Of a stretch of 64,000 nucleotides of DNA, positions 1-8,200 are shown one piece after another. Every line of letters begins with the position of its first letter. Position 1 is the stretch's first letter. Both the position numbers and the translations under genes were made by a program. The notes under the pieces were generated by a model. That model did not search any database. It saw only the letters and a program-made list of their open reading frames with translations, and was not told the origin of the DNA. The stretch is from Actinomyces timonensis DSM 23838 (GTDB taxonomy: Bacteria; Actinomycetota; Actinomycetes; Actinomycetales; Actinomycetaceae): assembly GCF_000295095.1 (NCBI RefSeq), contig NZ_JH806634.1, positions 483,092 through 547,091 on the forward strand, read 5' to 3'.

Positions 1-251
1 ACCCGGGGCTCCGCGGCGGCACGATCCACACTGCGCAGGGGCGGGAGGCCGACGTCGTCTTCCTCATCCTGGGAGGCGACCCCGATCGACCGGGGGCGAA
101 GGCGTGGGCGGCGCAGACGGTCAACCTCGTCAACGTCGCCGCGAGTCGCGCGAAGCGACGGCTGTACGTCATCGGGGACCGGGCCGCGTGGGCGCAGCAC
201 AACTACTTCTCCCAGCTGTCGGCTGTGCTCTCAGAGGGAGGGGAGGGCTGA
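1..251 (+). CDS. SF1 (DNA2/NAM7-type) helicase, C-terminal end only
   Basis: Reading frame 3 is open from the window edge to a TGA at 249-251, giving about 82 residues of the C-terminus of a larger protein. It contains the SF1 helicase motif V region ([19 protein letters not shown]) followed by motif VI ([16 protein letters not shown]), the arrangement typical of the AAA_12 domain of DNA2/NAM7-like helicases. These two motifs contact ATP and couple hydrolysis to nucleic acid translocation. The N-terminal domains and any fused nuclease lie outside the window, so the full role is unknown. It sits at the edge of a defence island, where such helicases are common, but could equally be a repair helicase. 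Confidence 0.8.
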   Translation, partial: PGLRGGTIHTAQGREADVVFLILGGDPDRPGAKAWAAQTVNLVNVAASRAKRRLYVIGDRAAWAQHNYFSQLSAVLSEGGEG

Positions 252-498
252 GAACGTGTGGGTTGTCGGGCCTGCTCGCGACGCCGATGGTCAGGTGGAC
301 GGTGGTGTCGCCAGCGAGCCAGGGAACTACGTGGTGGAATGCAACCAGCTGGCTGGACGAGCTGCGCGCGCAGTACCGCCGTCGGCCCACGCTGTGAGAG
401 GAGGTCGCCTGGACAGGACTGTGTCCCGGCGGTCGTTCCAAGGGGAAGTAGGAATGAACCCGTATCTTGATCCGCTCTCAACATTATCCGCGGTTGAT

Positions 499-1101
499 TC
501 AGTCTCCCATTATGCCGAGACGACGGAGAAGATGAGGCAGCGCTGTTGAGGGATTGGGTCCCTGGGTATTGATGTTGGGCATTGGGTCGCCGACGACGAG
601 GCATCGTTGTTCGGCTTCCTTGCTCCGGTCGAAGGGGAAGTCCTTAGGCAGCCCCTTGGCGTGACGTCTGTCCTGACCGGTCAGCCGACGGTAGTGGCGT
701 TGCGCGTCGGCCTGATCCTGATAACGACGGACCCGCTCATAGTGCGCATTGAGCCAGACCTCGAAGCATGGGGTCGAGATGACACCGAACACCTTGCTCG
801 TCTTGACTGCGGCACAGTCCCTGAGGAAGCGTGTGCGGTCAGTCCCGTCATGGTCGACGACGATCCAGACCTCGTCGAAGTCCTTGAGTCCTCCGCGTTC
901 GCCCTTGAGGTCCTTGAGGATCGTCTCGGGCTCCTTGCCGTCCTCGGGGCGTAAGGTGATCGCCAGTCCAGCGTCGCGGGGGACCTTGCGCTTGATGACT
1001 TCTAGGTACTCCTTCTCCGTTCTCGCTCCGTTCGTGATGATGAGGATAGTGGTCCGGGTCGGGCGGGAGTTTCTCCGGTTGCGCTGCAGCTTCCTGCCCA
1101 T
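499..1101 (-). CDS. rloB: RloB family protein (Toprim-like, AbiL-ii type)
   Basis: A 200-residue protein starting three bases after the stop of the upstream ATPase gene, so the two form one operon. The N-terminal strand ILIITNGARTEKEYLEVIK matches the first conserved block of RloB proteins (normally an EGxxTE signature), and WIVVDHDGTDR supplies the acidic DxD block, together suggesting a Toprim-like metal-binding fold as in OLD nucleases. RloB is paired with the RloA ATPase in many bacteria, and lactococcal AbiL has the same two-component make-up, so the pair is inferred to be an abortive-infection-type defence. One oddity: the glutamate usual before the first glycine is asparagine here (ITNG), which may reduce or change catalysis. 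Confidence 0.75.
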   Translation of the reverse strand: MGRKLQRNRRNSRPTRTTILIITNGARTEKEYLEVIKRKVPRDAGLAITLRPEDGKEPETILKDLKGERGGLKDFDEVWIVVDHDGTDRTRFLRDCAAVKTSKVFGVISTPCFEVWLNAHYERVRRYQDQADAQRHYRRLTGQDRRHAKGLPKDFPFDRSKEAEQRCLVVGDPMPNINTQGPNPSTALPHLLRRLGIMGD

Positions 1102-1104
1102 GGC

Positions 1105-2421
1105 TCAGCTCGTTGTCTGCGGGGAGCGGGCGATGTCGAGTGCTCCCATGACCTGTGAGAAGTCGACGTCCGGCAGTGCGCCGAATCGTCCGGTGAGGTA
1201 GCGCTTCTGCTCGTTGTTGCTGGCGCGAGTATCGAACTCCGCCAAGGAGAAGACCTCAGCGGATGCCCCACGCTTCTCGCAGAACCACACCTCACCGGGA
1301 TCGAGCGCCTTGCCTGGAGTGTTGCCGAGGAGGGACGTGTCATGGGTGGAGAAGAGGAGCTGGGCGCCCGTGGTATTGATATCCGGATCCTTGAACATCC
1401 TCACCATTGCCGCGGCGAGCGTCGGGTGCAGGCTCGCATCGAGCTCGTCGACGATAAGGAGGTTGCCGCGAGCGATGGCGTTGACGGCAGGGCCGGCAGT
1501 GGTCAACCAGGTCAGTGTGCCGGTGCTCTGAGCGCCCAGACCAAGTTGGAAACTCGTGCCGTCATCATCCGAGTGAGTGAACACGAGTGAGCGGATGACG
1601 CTAGGTAGTGCGTCGTCGGGGATCTGAGCCGAGGAGTCGTCGCTACCGGCCGCCAGGAATGCGCGCATGCGTTCCAGGGCCTCGGGGGGAATCTGTTCCT
1701 CCTGGACTTGGACATCGGTGATGCCCAGATCCGCCATGTTGGCTAGCGCCTTGATGATGGCCCGCCAGCGCTCTGGGTTCTCGATCAAGCGGGAGATAAT
1801 CCACTGGACCCATGTCTCGATGTTCTGGCCGCTGCGGTCGACGTAGGCAATGCTGCTGTTGGCTCTTAATCCCAGTGACACCGGGGCAAGTGTCTTGTGC
1901 TGGTAGCGTACGGCTACTGCGAGCAGGAGGTCCGTGGCGGTGACGAGCTGCTTGACAGCGGCGGTCGGGCCCGTGAGGCTCGGGCCGGACTTGACTTCGA
2001 TGGGTGCGTCAGGGCTCTGCTGGGTGCGGTCGAACAGCAGGCGTGAGGTGCCCTTGGGGTAGGCGCGCAGGACCTCGGAGCGGATGCCCCACGGCATGGC
2101 CTCCACGGTGTAGTGGTAGCGGGTGTTCGCAGCCGTGAAGTTGACGTCATAGGTGGTGGGGAGGTCTGCACTCGCCTGCGCATGCGGTTCGTAGAGCATG
2201 TGGCCGGGGTTGGCAACGGCGTGTGCGAGCGTCTCGAGGGCATCGAGCAGGGTGGACTTGCCGGAGGCATTGGCTCCGTAGACGGCGGCGACACGGTAGG
2301 TCGAGCTCTCCCAGGTCTGCGGGGGTCTCGGCGTCTGCGTCTTGAGTGAGGGTGTGACGAACGACAGGCTTGCCTGGCCTGCGAAGGTTCGGAAGTTGGA
2401 GACGGCGATGTCGAGGAGCAC
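1105..2421 (-). CDS. rloA: RloA-like AAA ATPase (AAA15/OLD-like)
   Basis: A 438-residue SMC/OLD-like ATPase. It begins MLLDIAVSNFRTFAG, the usual start of AAA15-family proteins, followed by a Walker A loop GANASGKST near residue 50, a Walker B IVDELDASLHP in the C-terminal half and an H-loop FSTHDTSLL after it. It probably starts at the GTG at 2421; no strong ribosome binding site is visible. It is directly followed by rloB. By analogy with RloAB, AbiL and OLD/Gabija systems, the ATPase is expected to sense phage or nucleic acid state and license the Toprim partner; that is inference. An ordinary OLD-like ATPase with a housekeeping role is less likely given the neighbourhood. Confidence 0.8.
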   Translation of the reverse strand: MLLDIAVSNFRTFAGQASLSFVTPSLKTQTPRPPQTWESSTYRVAAVYGANASGKSTLLDALETLAHAVANPGHMLYEPHAQASADLPTTYDVNFTAANTRYHYTVEAMPWGIRSEVLRAYPKGTSRLLFDRTQQSPDAPIEVKSGPSLTGPTAAVKQLVTATDLLLAVAVRYQHKTLAPVSLGLRANSSIAYVDRSGQNIETWVQWIISRLIENPERWRAIIKALANMADLGITDVQVQEEQIPPEALERMRAFLAAGSDDSSAQIPDDALPSVIRSLVFTHSDDDGTSFQLGLGAQSTGTLTWLTTAGPAVNAIARGNLLIVDELDASLHPTLAAAMVRMFKDPDINTTGAQLLFSTHDTSLLGNTPGKALDPGEVWFCEKRGASAEVFSLAEFDTRASNNEQKRYLTGRFGALPDVDFSQVMGALDIARSPQTTS

Positions 2422-2478
2422 GTAGCAAGACTAGCGAACATGCTCATCTACATCAAGATCTGGGAGAAAAAGTACGGA

Positions 2479-2706
2479 TCAGGCGCCAAGATGAGTGACT
2501 GGTGTGGGCCCCTCCTGTCGGGGATGACGATCAAGACGACGTGTGTCTGCGCAACCTCGCCCTGGCGCGCGCACTCCGGGAGGTCGGGATCGTGGAGCAC
2601 CGGGGGCGTGGCCGGCGAGGCGGCCTCGACGCGCCCTGGGCAACTGGGACAGGTCATAGCCGGCCTCGGCCTCGTCAGCCCAGGTCTGAATCTGCTCGTC
2701 GCTCAC
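2479..2706 (-). pseudogene. Ribbon-helix-helix antitoxin remnant
   Basis: From the GTG at 2706 the frame reads VSDEQIQTWADEAEAGYDLSQLP followed by an RRGR-type patch. This is the characteristic N-terminal tail and linker of actinobacterial CopG/RHH antitoxins. After the basic patch the expected strand-helix-helix region is not present in this frame; a degraded Arg/Ala-rich version appears to continue in another frame and soon hits a stop. No toxin gene follows; rloA begins downstream instead. I read this as an antitoxin inactivated by frameshift. The continuation of the open frame to 2479 is probably not native sequence. Confidence 0.55.
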
Positions 2707-2734
2707 GATCCTGCCGTGAAGGAGGTGCTCACCC

Positions 2735-2749
2735 ACACACATAGTGTGT
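2735..2749. promoter_or_regulatory. Inverted repeat upstream of antitoxin remnant
   Basis: ACACAC, a three-base ATA spacer and GTGTGT form a perfect 6-bp inverted repeat about 30 bp upstream of the GTG of the RHH remnant. Such short palindromes are typical autoregulatory operators of RHH antitoxins. The site could also be the control point of the rloAB genes that now lie downstream. Confidence 0.4.
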
Positions 2750-2790
2750 ACGAAATATCTTCGAGGTGCAGCGCGAAGAGCACGTCATCC

Positions 2791-5283
2791 CTACCCCGCA
2801 ATCCCCTCCAGCAGTGGGCTGGCCTGCCCGCTCCAGGAGATGGCGAGCTGATCGCGGGCGCGAGTGGCGGCCACGTACAGCAGGGAGCGCTCGCGCAGGA
2901 GGGCGTCGGCATAGTCGGCATCCGAGTACTGCTGGTCGCGCAGCGCACGGGGGATCGAGGCCTCCGAGACGTCGAAGAGCAGAACCTTGCGGAACTCCAG
3001 GCCCTTGGCGCGGTGCATGGTCATCACCACTGGGCGTCCCCGGCCCATCGCATCCCTGTCCACCGGGCGCACGTCGACGCCCCGCTCAGCCAGGCCGGTG
3101 ACAACCGCATCGCGCTGATAGCGGTCGCGCACGAGAACCGCGATGGTCTCCGCGCCCGCCTCGCGCTGCTCGCTGTCCTCCATGAGCCAACCGCGCAGCA
3201 ACTGTGCCGCGAGGTCGAGCTCCTCGGCCCGGGACCCTGCGCGCAGCAGGAGCGGCTCGGGCCCGGATCGCGGTGAGACGTACCGGTGCTCCTCGGCGTG
3301 ACCCTCCAGGTCCTCATACGACCCGGCGTCGAGGATCTCGAAAGCGGCGCGCAGGTTCTGGCGGGTCGTACGGTAATTGCGGGTCAGTCGCCGTGACCTG
3401 CCCCGGATATTGATCCCGTAGTGGCTCAGCGTGATCTTCTTCCCGTAGATCCGCTGGTGGGAGTCCTCGGCCAGGAAGAGATCGTCCGGCCCGGGCTCGA
3501 CCAGTGCGCGCAGGAGCAGCAGGTGCGCCGGGGTGAGGTCCTGCGCCTCATCGACGAGCACATGATCGAAGGGCCGTGGCCTCTCCTTCTCCGCCTCGTC
3601 GTCGAGCCAGGCGGCGGCCAGGGCGAGCTGCTCGGCGAAGGAGGTGACGTCCAGTTCCGCGCTGCGGTCCCGGTAGCGCTCCATGACCGCCCACACCTCA
3701 GCGCGCTTGCGACGGTCAAGCGCCACGCCCCTGCCCGGACGGCGCACGCGCAGATACTGCTGGAGAGTCGTCACGTGCTGCGGCAGCACGACGAGCTCGT
3801 ACTCGGAGGCGAGGAAGTCCGCCGACTGGAGGTCGGCGGGCAATCCCTCACCAGTCAATGCGAGAACGTCGCCCCATAGGTCGTTCCTGGCGTAAGCGAG
3901 GACTCGGGCGCGGCGCCGGCCCAGAACGCGCTCGGCGACCGGCGCGATGTTCTCCCCGGCCCGCTGGAGGATGGCCCGGGCCACCCTGTCCAGGCCGGAA
4001 ACGAGCACACCCGGCTCACCGACCTTCTCCGCGAGGGCGAGGCCCGGGGCGAGCTGCGCCAGCTGACGGCTCAGGTCGTCAGCGAGGTTGCGCGTGTAAG
4101 TGGTCAGGAGGATGCGCGTCTCGCCCGCTCGTTGGCCGTCGTGCTCGCGCCCGGCATCGCGGGTGCGGGACAGACTCATTCCGGTCGCTCGCCCGGCCAG
4201 GGCGGCCGTCCGGTGCACGGTGACAACGGTCTTTCCCGTCCCCGCCCCGCCGGAGATCCGCATCGGGCCGTTGGAGCGCCGCTCCACCAGGTGGCGCTGC
4301 TGGGGGTGGAGGAAGAGCTGCCATTGCGCGAAGGTGAGGCCCTCGATGGCTCGGCGCAGGTCCTCATCGGTCTCCAGCCACGTGAAATCAGCGCGGGAGG
4401 CCCTGCGGCGCAGGCCCGCGATGACCTCAGCGTCGGTGGGCTCAGCGGTGACATCCTGCGGGTGGAGGAGTTCGAAGTCCTCACGCACGCCCTCGATGCT
4501 CGTCCCCGTGGCCAGTGCCAGCAGCGCCTCGCCCTGCCAGGAGGGGGAGGCGGTGGCGGCAAGGTCGAGCAGCTCGGACTCGCGGCTGGCGGCGAGCGCC
4601 GCGGCGGCGAGGCGGACGTCGATGCCCAACTCGTCGCGCAGGGACTCCACCGTCAGCCCATCCGGCCACACCGGACGATCGTCGCGCGTTGCCACGACGA
4701 CGCCGGGCATCGCCGTCGTGGCCCCAAGTGCCGGTGCCCCACTCTCAGTCCCGGGCCGCACGGGGACGGAGAGCGCAGGGGGCGCGGAATCGGCCTCCAT
4801 ACGGCGGCGCGCCTCGGCATTGCCGGCTTCGAGGCGCGCGGCCTCGCGGGCGATCTCCTCGGCTTCCCGCCGGGCGGCCTCCAGTCGCCGGCGGGCGTCG
4901 CTCCGTGCCTGATCAACAGCATGATCGTCCTGGCCCGTGGCGTCACGGAGATCGGTGATCTGGGCGGCGCCGTTGTACGGGTTGATGCCGACCGTCACGG
5001 TCCTGGCGATCTCGATGGCCTCGTCATGCGGCCAGATCCCGTGGATGACGTAGACGGGCTCCCCGTCGCCATCGAGCTCGAAGAGCACGGCCCGGTAGAA
5101 ATCGGTGACCCGAGCGGTGCGCACCCTGCGGTCCGCCGACTCCCGGATGGGCTCCACATGGAGACCTGCGCTCGTGGTCCCCGCGGAGAGCTTGGTGATG
5201 AAGGGGCCGATCTTCGAGCGCAGGGACGGATCCTTGTGAGTGGCGTCCTTGGCCTTGTTGCCGGGCCACACGATGGCGGGCAT
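2791..5283 (-). CDS. RelE-like / UvrD-type SF1 helicase fusion
   Basis: 830 residues starting at the ATG at 5283, chosen because it follows the upstream helicase stop by one base (TGAtATG) and has a GGAAGGA ribosome binding site. Residues 1 to about 95 (RRVRTARVTDFYRAVLFEL, then YVIHGIWPHDEAIEIA) resemble a RelE/ParE-fold domain. A charged, probably coiled-coil stretch follows at about 120-165. The UvrD/Rep helicase core has Walker A ISGGAGTGKT at 343-352, Walker B VLVDEAQDLTP, and motifs V/VI (VMTMHRAKGLEF, SLLYVAATRARDQL) near the C-terminus. It is translationally coupled to the DUF1998 helicase, so the two probably act together on DNA. This is the only large gene of the DISARM-like set that is still intact. 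Confidence 0.85.
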   Translation of the reverse strand: MPAIVWPGNKAKDATHKDPSLRSKIGPFITKLSAGTTSAGLHVEPIRESADRRVRTARVTDFYRAVLFELDGDGEPVYVIHGIWPHDEAIEIARTVTVGINPYNGAAQITDLRDATGQDDHAVDQARSDARRRLEAARREAEEIAREAARLEAGNAEARRRMEADSAPPALSVPVRPGTESGAPALGATTAMPGVVVATRDDRPVWPDGLTVESLRDELGIDVRLAAAALAASRESELLDLAATASPSWQGEALLALATGTSIEGVREDFELLHPQDVTAEPTDAEVIAGLRRRASRADFTWLETDEDLRRAIEGLTFAQWQLFLHPQQRHLVERRSNGPMRISGGAGTGKTVVTVHRTAALAGRATGMSLSRTRDAGREHDGQRAGETRILLTTYTRNLADDLSRQLAQLAPGLALAEKVGEPGVLVSGLDRVARAILQRAGENIAPVAERVLGRRRARVLAYARNDLWGDVLALTGEGLPADLQSADFLASEYELVVLPQHVTTLQQYLRVRRPGRGVALDRRKRAEVWAVMERYRDRSAELDVTSFAEQLALAAAWLDDEAEKERPRPFDHVLVDEAQDLTPAHLLLLRALVEPGPDDLFLAEDSHQRIYGKKITLSHYGINIRGRSRRLTRNYRTTRQNLRAAFEILDAGSYEDLEGHAEEHRYVSPRSGPEPLLLRAGSRAEELDLAAQLLRGWLMEDSEQREAGAETIAVLVRDRYQRDAVVTGLAERGVDVRPVDRDAMGRGRPVVMTMHRAKGLEFRKVLLFDVSEASIPRALRDQQYSDADYADALLRERSLLYVAATRARDQLAISWSGQASPLLEGIAG

Positions 5284-5284
5284 A

Positions 5285-8200
5285 TCAGCGTCCTTCCAGA
5301 AGCGAGCGGATCTCGTCGGCGGTGACGGCAGCATCATGCCCCACCCTCACGACACGCCAATCGGCCGCGGTCAGGGCGGCGACCTCATCGTCGCGGGGAT
5401 CGACGACGACGGCGACGCGCTTGTCCGGCCACGACAGATCAGTCATGACGCCGTCGGCCTCCTCCTGGCCCTCCCGCCCGAAGCGCACCCCGGCCTCGGC
5501 CAGGTGGGGCAGAAGGTCGAGGACCTGCGGAGCGGCGAGATCCCGGTCGACGCCGTCCCAGCCGAGAGCCGTCATCGCCGAGTCATCGGAACCCGGCCCG
5601 CCGGCGACGGCGGCGCGATCGTGCAGCTCCGTAAGGGCGAGGCTCGTCGTCGTGATCGTCACGGGGGCGCCGGAGAACGGAAGGACGTTGCTCAGTCGCA
5701 GCCAGCTCAGCCAGGCATCCCGGTGCTCGGGCGAGGCCAGCGCCTCCTCGGAGTCGTCGATGACCAGGGCCATACCGGTGGTGCTCGTGCCGCTCAGCTG
5801 GATGGCCAGGGCCAGATGCGGGCCGTGGAAGACCGATCCTGAGACTGTCGTCGTGGGGGCGAGCGGGGCGGGCAGGGCCTGGGTGGGCGCGAGCGCGTGG
5901 ACCGCCTCCCACAGCGGATTCGCCTCGGAGCGCTCAGCAGGGGAGTACCGGAGCGTGGCGTCGCCGAAGAAGGCGGCGTGCCCGGCGGTGCCATGGATGA
6001 GTGGCACCCCGACCGAGGCGGCGAGGGCGGACAGCGCAGTGGACCAGGCGCGAAAGCCACTGTCATCATCGCGCAGCATGGTGGCCAGCAGCGCCATGGG
6101 TCCACCGCGCCAGACCTCGATCGCCTCATCGGTGATGGCCGCGGTGCCGGCTGCGACCAGGTGGCCGTTCTTAAAGGCAGTAGCCGTCTCTTCGCCGAGC
6201 CACTGCGGGTTCCACGCGCCGTCGAGGTCCTCCTTGGCCACGGAGATGACGCGGTATCCGTGGGCGCGCAGGTCGGCGCGCTTGGCGGCGTCGTCGGCGA
6301 GGCGATTGTGCCGGCGGCTCGCGTGATATCTCAGACCGTCGGTGTAGATGGCGATGGGGGCGCGCCCGCTGACGTGCAGCGCGGTGAAGTCGGGACGAGT
6401 GCGTCCCACGTCGAGCTGAGGCCGCAGCCGCCAGCGACCGCCGTCGAGCTCGAGAGCGGGCGCCCCGGAGGCATCGCCGATGACTCGCACGCTCATCCGG
6501 GCCGAGAGCAGCTCCTTGAGCGCGGTGCGGAAGCGCGCCTCCAGGGGGCTCTCGCCGGAGCCGGCGCGCACGGGCTCTTCGGTCACTGTCCAGCGGGGCG
6601 TGGCCGGGTCGAGGTCCGCAGCGGGCTCGTCCGCCTCCAGGCCGAGGATGAGGCGCAGGGCGTGCAGCGCGGAGGCGCGGGAGACCTCCTCAGGGGCGCC
6701 GCGCATCGGGTAGGGCTGGAGGCAGCGGTGGCACATGTCCTTGCCCTCGGCCGCGCAGGGGCAGGTCTCCAGGCGCTGGGCGGCACGCGTCAACAGGGCC
6801 CAGATGACGGCGGGATCCTCGAAATCGGTGAGGTAACCAGTGCCTCCGGGGACGAGGTCGTGCAGGAGCAGGGCCAGGCGGGTCTCCCCGGGGGAGCCGT
6901 GGGGCACGGGGTAGGGCACGGAGATCACGCCCAGGTGGTCGGGGGCGCCGCCGGTGGCGATCTCCAGCCCGAGCATGAGGGCACTGGCCAGGGAGGCGGC
7001 CCCGATCGGGTCGGAGGCGAACTCCTGGGGAAGGATGAGAGCGAGGGCCTCGGTGACGAGGTCGCGCATGAGATCGATCTGGATGACGTGTTCGCGCGGG
7101 TCGCTGCGGTGCTCGCACCAGGCGCGGTGCTCCCTGGCCGAGGAGGTCCCGGTGCTGGAGTCGAGCTTGCCGCAGGCCTCGCACAGGCGGAAGCCGCGGG
7201 CGCGCACTGGTTCCCCACCGATCTGGTCGACGGTCTGACCGGGGAGGGTCCGGCCCGTGTTGAGCCAGCGCAGGCTCAGTCCCCGGAAACGGCTGAGGCC
7301 GAATCCGGTGGCGCCCACGCTCCACTGCCGCTGGGCGCGAGTGGGGTCGAGGTCGGCCAGGGGGAGGACCTCGAAGCGCGTGGACTCCCGCTCGTCGCGA
7401 GCGTCGCCGATCCGGGCGTCGTCCTTGGCGACGTCGGCGAACACGCGGGTCAGGCGCAGGACGCGGCGCGCCCGACCGACGTCGGCGATCCCGGTGTCCC
7501 CGCAGCGCGGGCACCGCCCCGGGGCGGCCGGCGGACCCTCCTGAGGCTCGTGGGTCTCGACGTAACCGCAGCGCTCGCAGGTCAGCCACCATTGGGCCTG
7601 CGCGGCCAGGCCGGCGGAGTCCACCCCGTCGATGCGCATCTCCATGCCGTGGGTGTAGAAGGCGGCGCCGGGGGCGAGCTCGCGCAGGGCATGGGTGGAG
7701 GCGCGGTCGAGGTCGTAGGGCTCGGTGGTGAACTCGTCAGTCTCCGGGTCGCGCCAAGACACGCGGGCGGACAGCCGGACGCTGTCGTCGATGAGGGCGT
7801 AGTTGGGCAGGACCCCGTGGCGCTCCAGGGCGGCGATCCAGGGCTCGTTCTCCAGGCTGATGAGTCGGGCATTGATGGCCTTGCGGGCACTATCAGCGGC
7901 CCGCCAGGCGCGCTCGTCCTCCTCGGTGGCATTGGGGCGATCTCTGGCGGCGATGAGCTCGGGCAGGGCCGCCTCGATCTGCTCGTGCTGGTGCCGGAGC
8001 TGCTCCGCCTCAGCGCGGTGCTCCCCGGCGGCCTGCTCGAGCATGAGGCGGGGGCCGGCCCCGCCGTCGCCGGATGCCCAGGCGGTCAACCGCTTCAGGG
8101 CCGGGGCCCGATCGGCGAAGGTCGCGGTGAAAGCTGCGGCGAGGAGGGCGCCGTCGCGGGCGATCCGCTCGATGACGGCGGTGAGGAAGGTGCCCTGACC

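Noticed and set aside
256-498. Possible short gene after the first helicase
   Set aside because: Several overlapping frames, none with a ribosome binding site and convincing composition; a TTWWNATSWLDEL segment near 330-370 is suggestive only.
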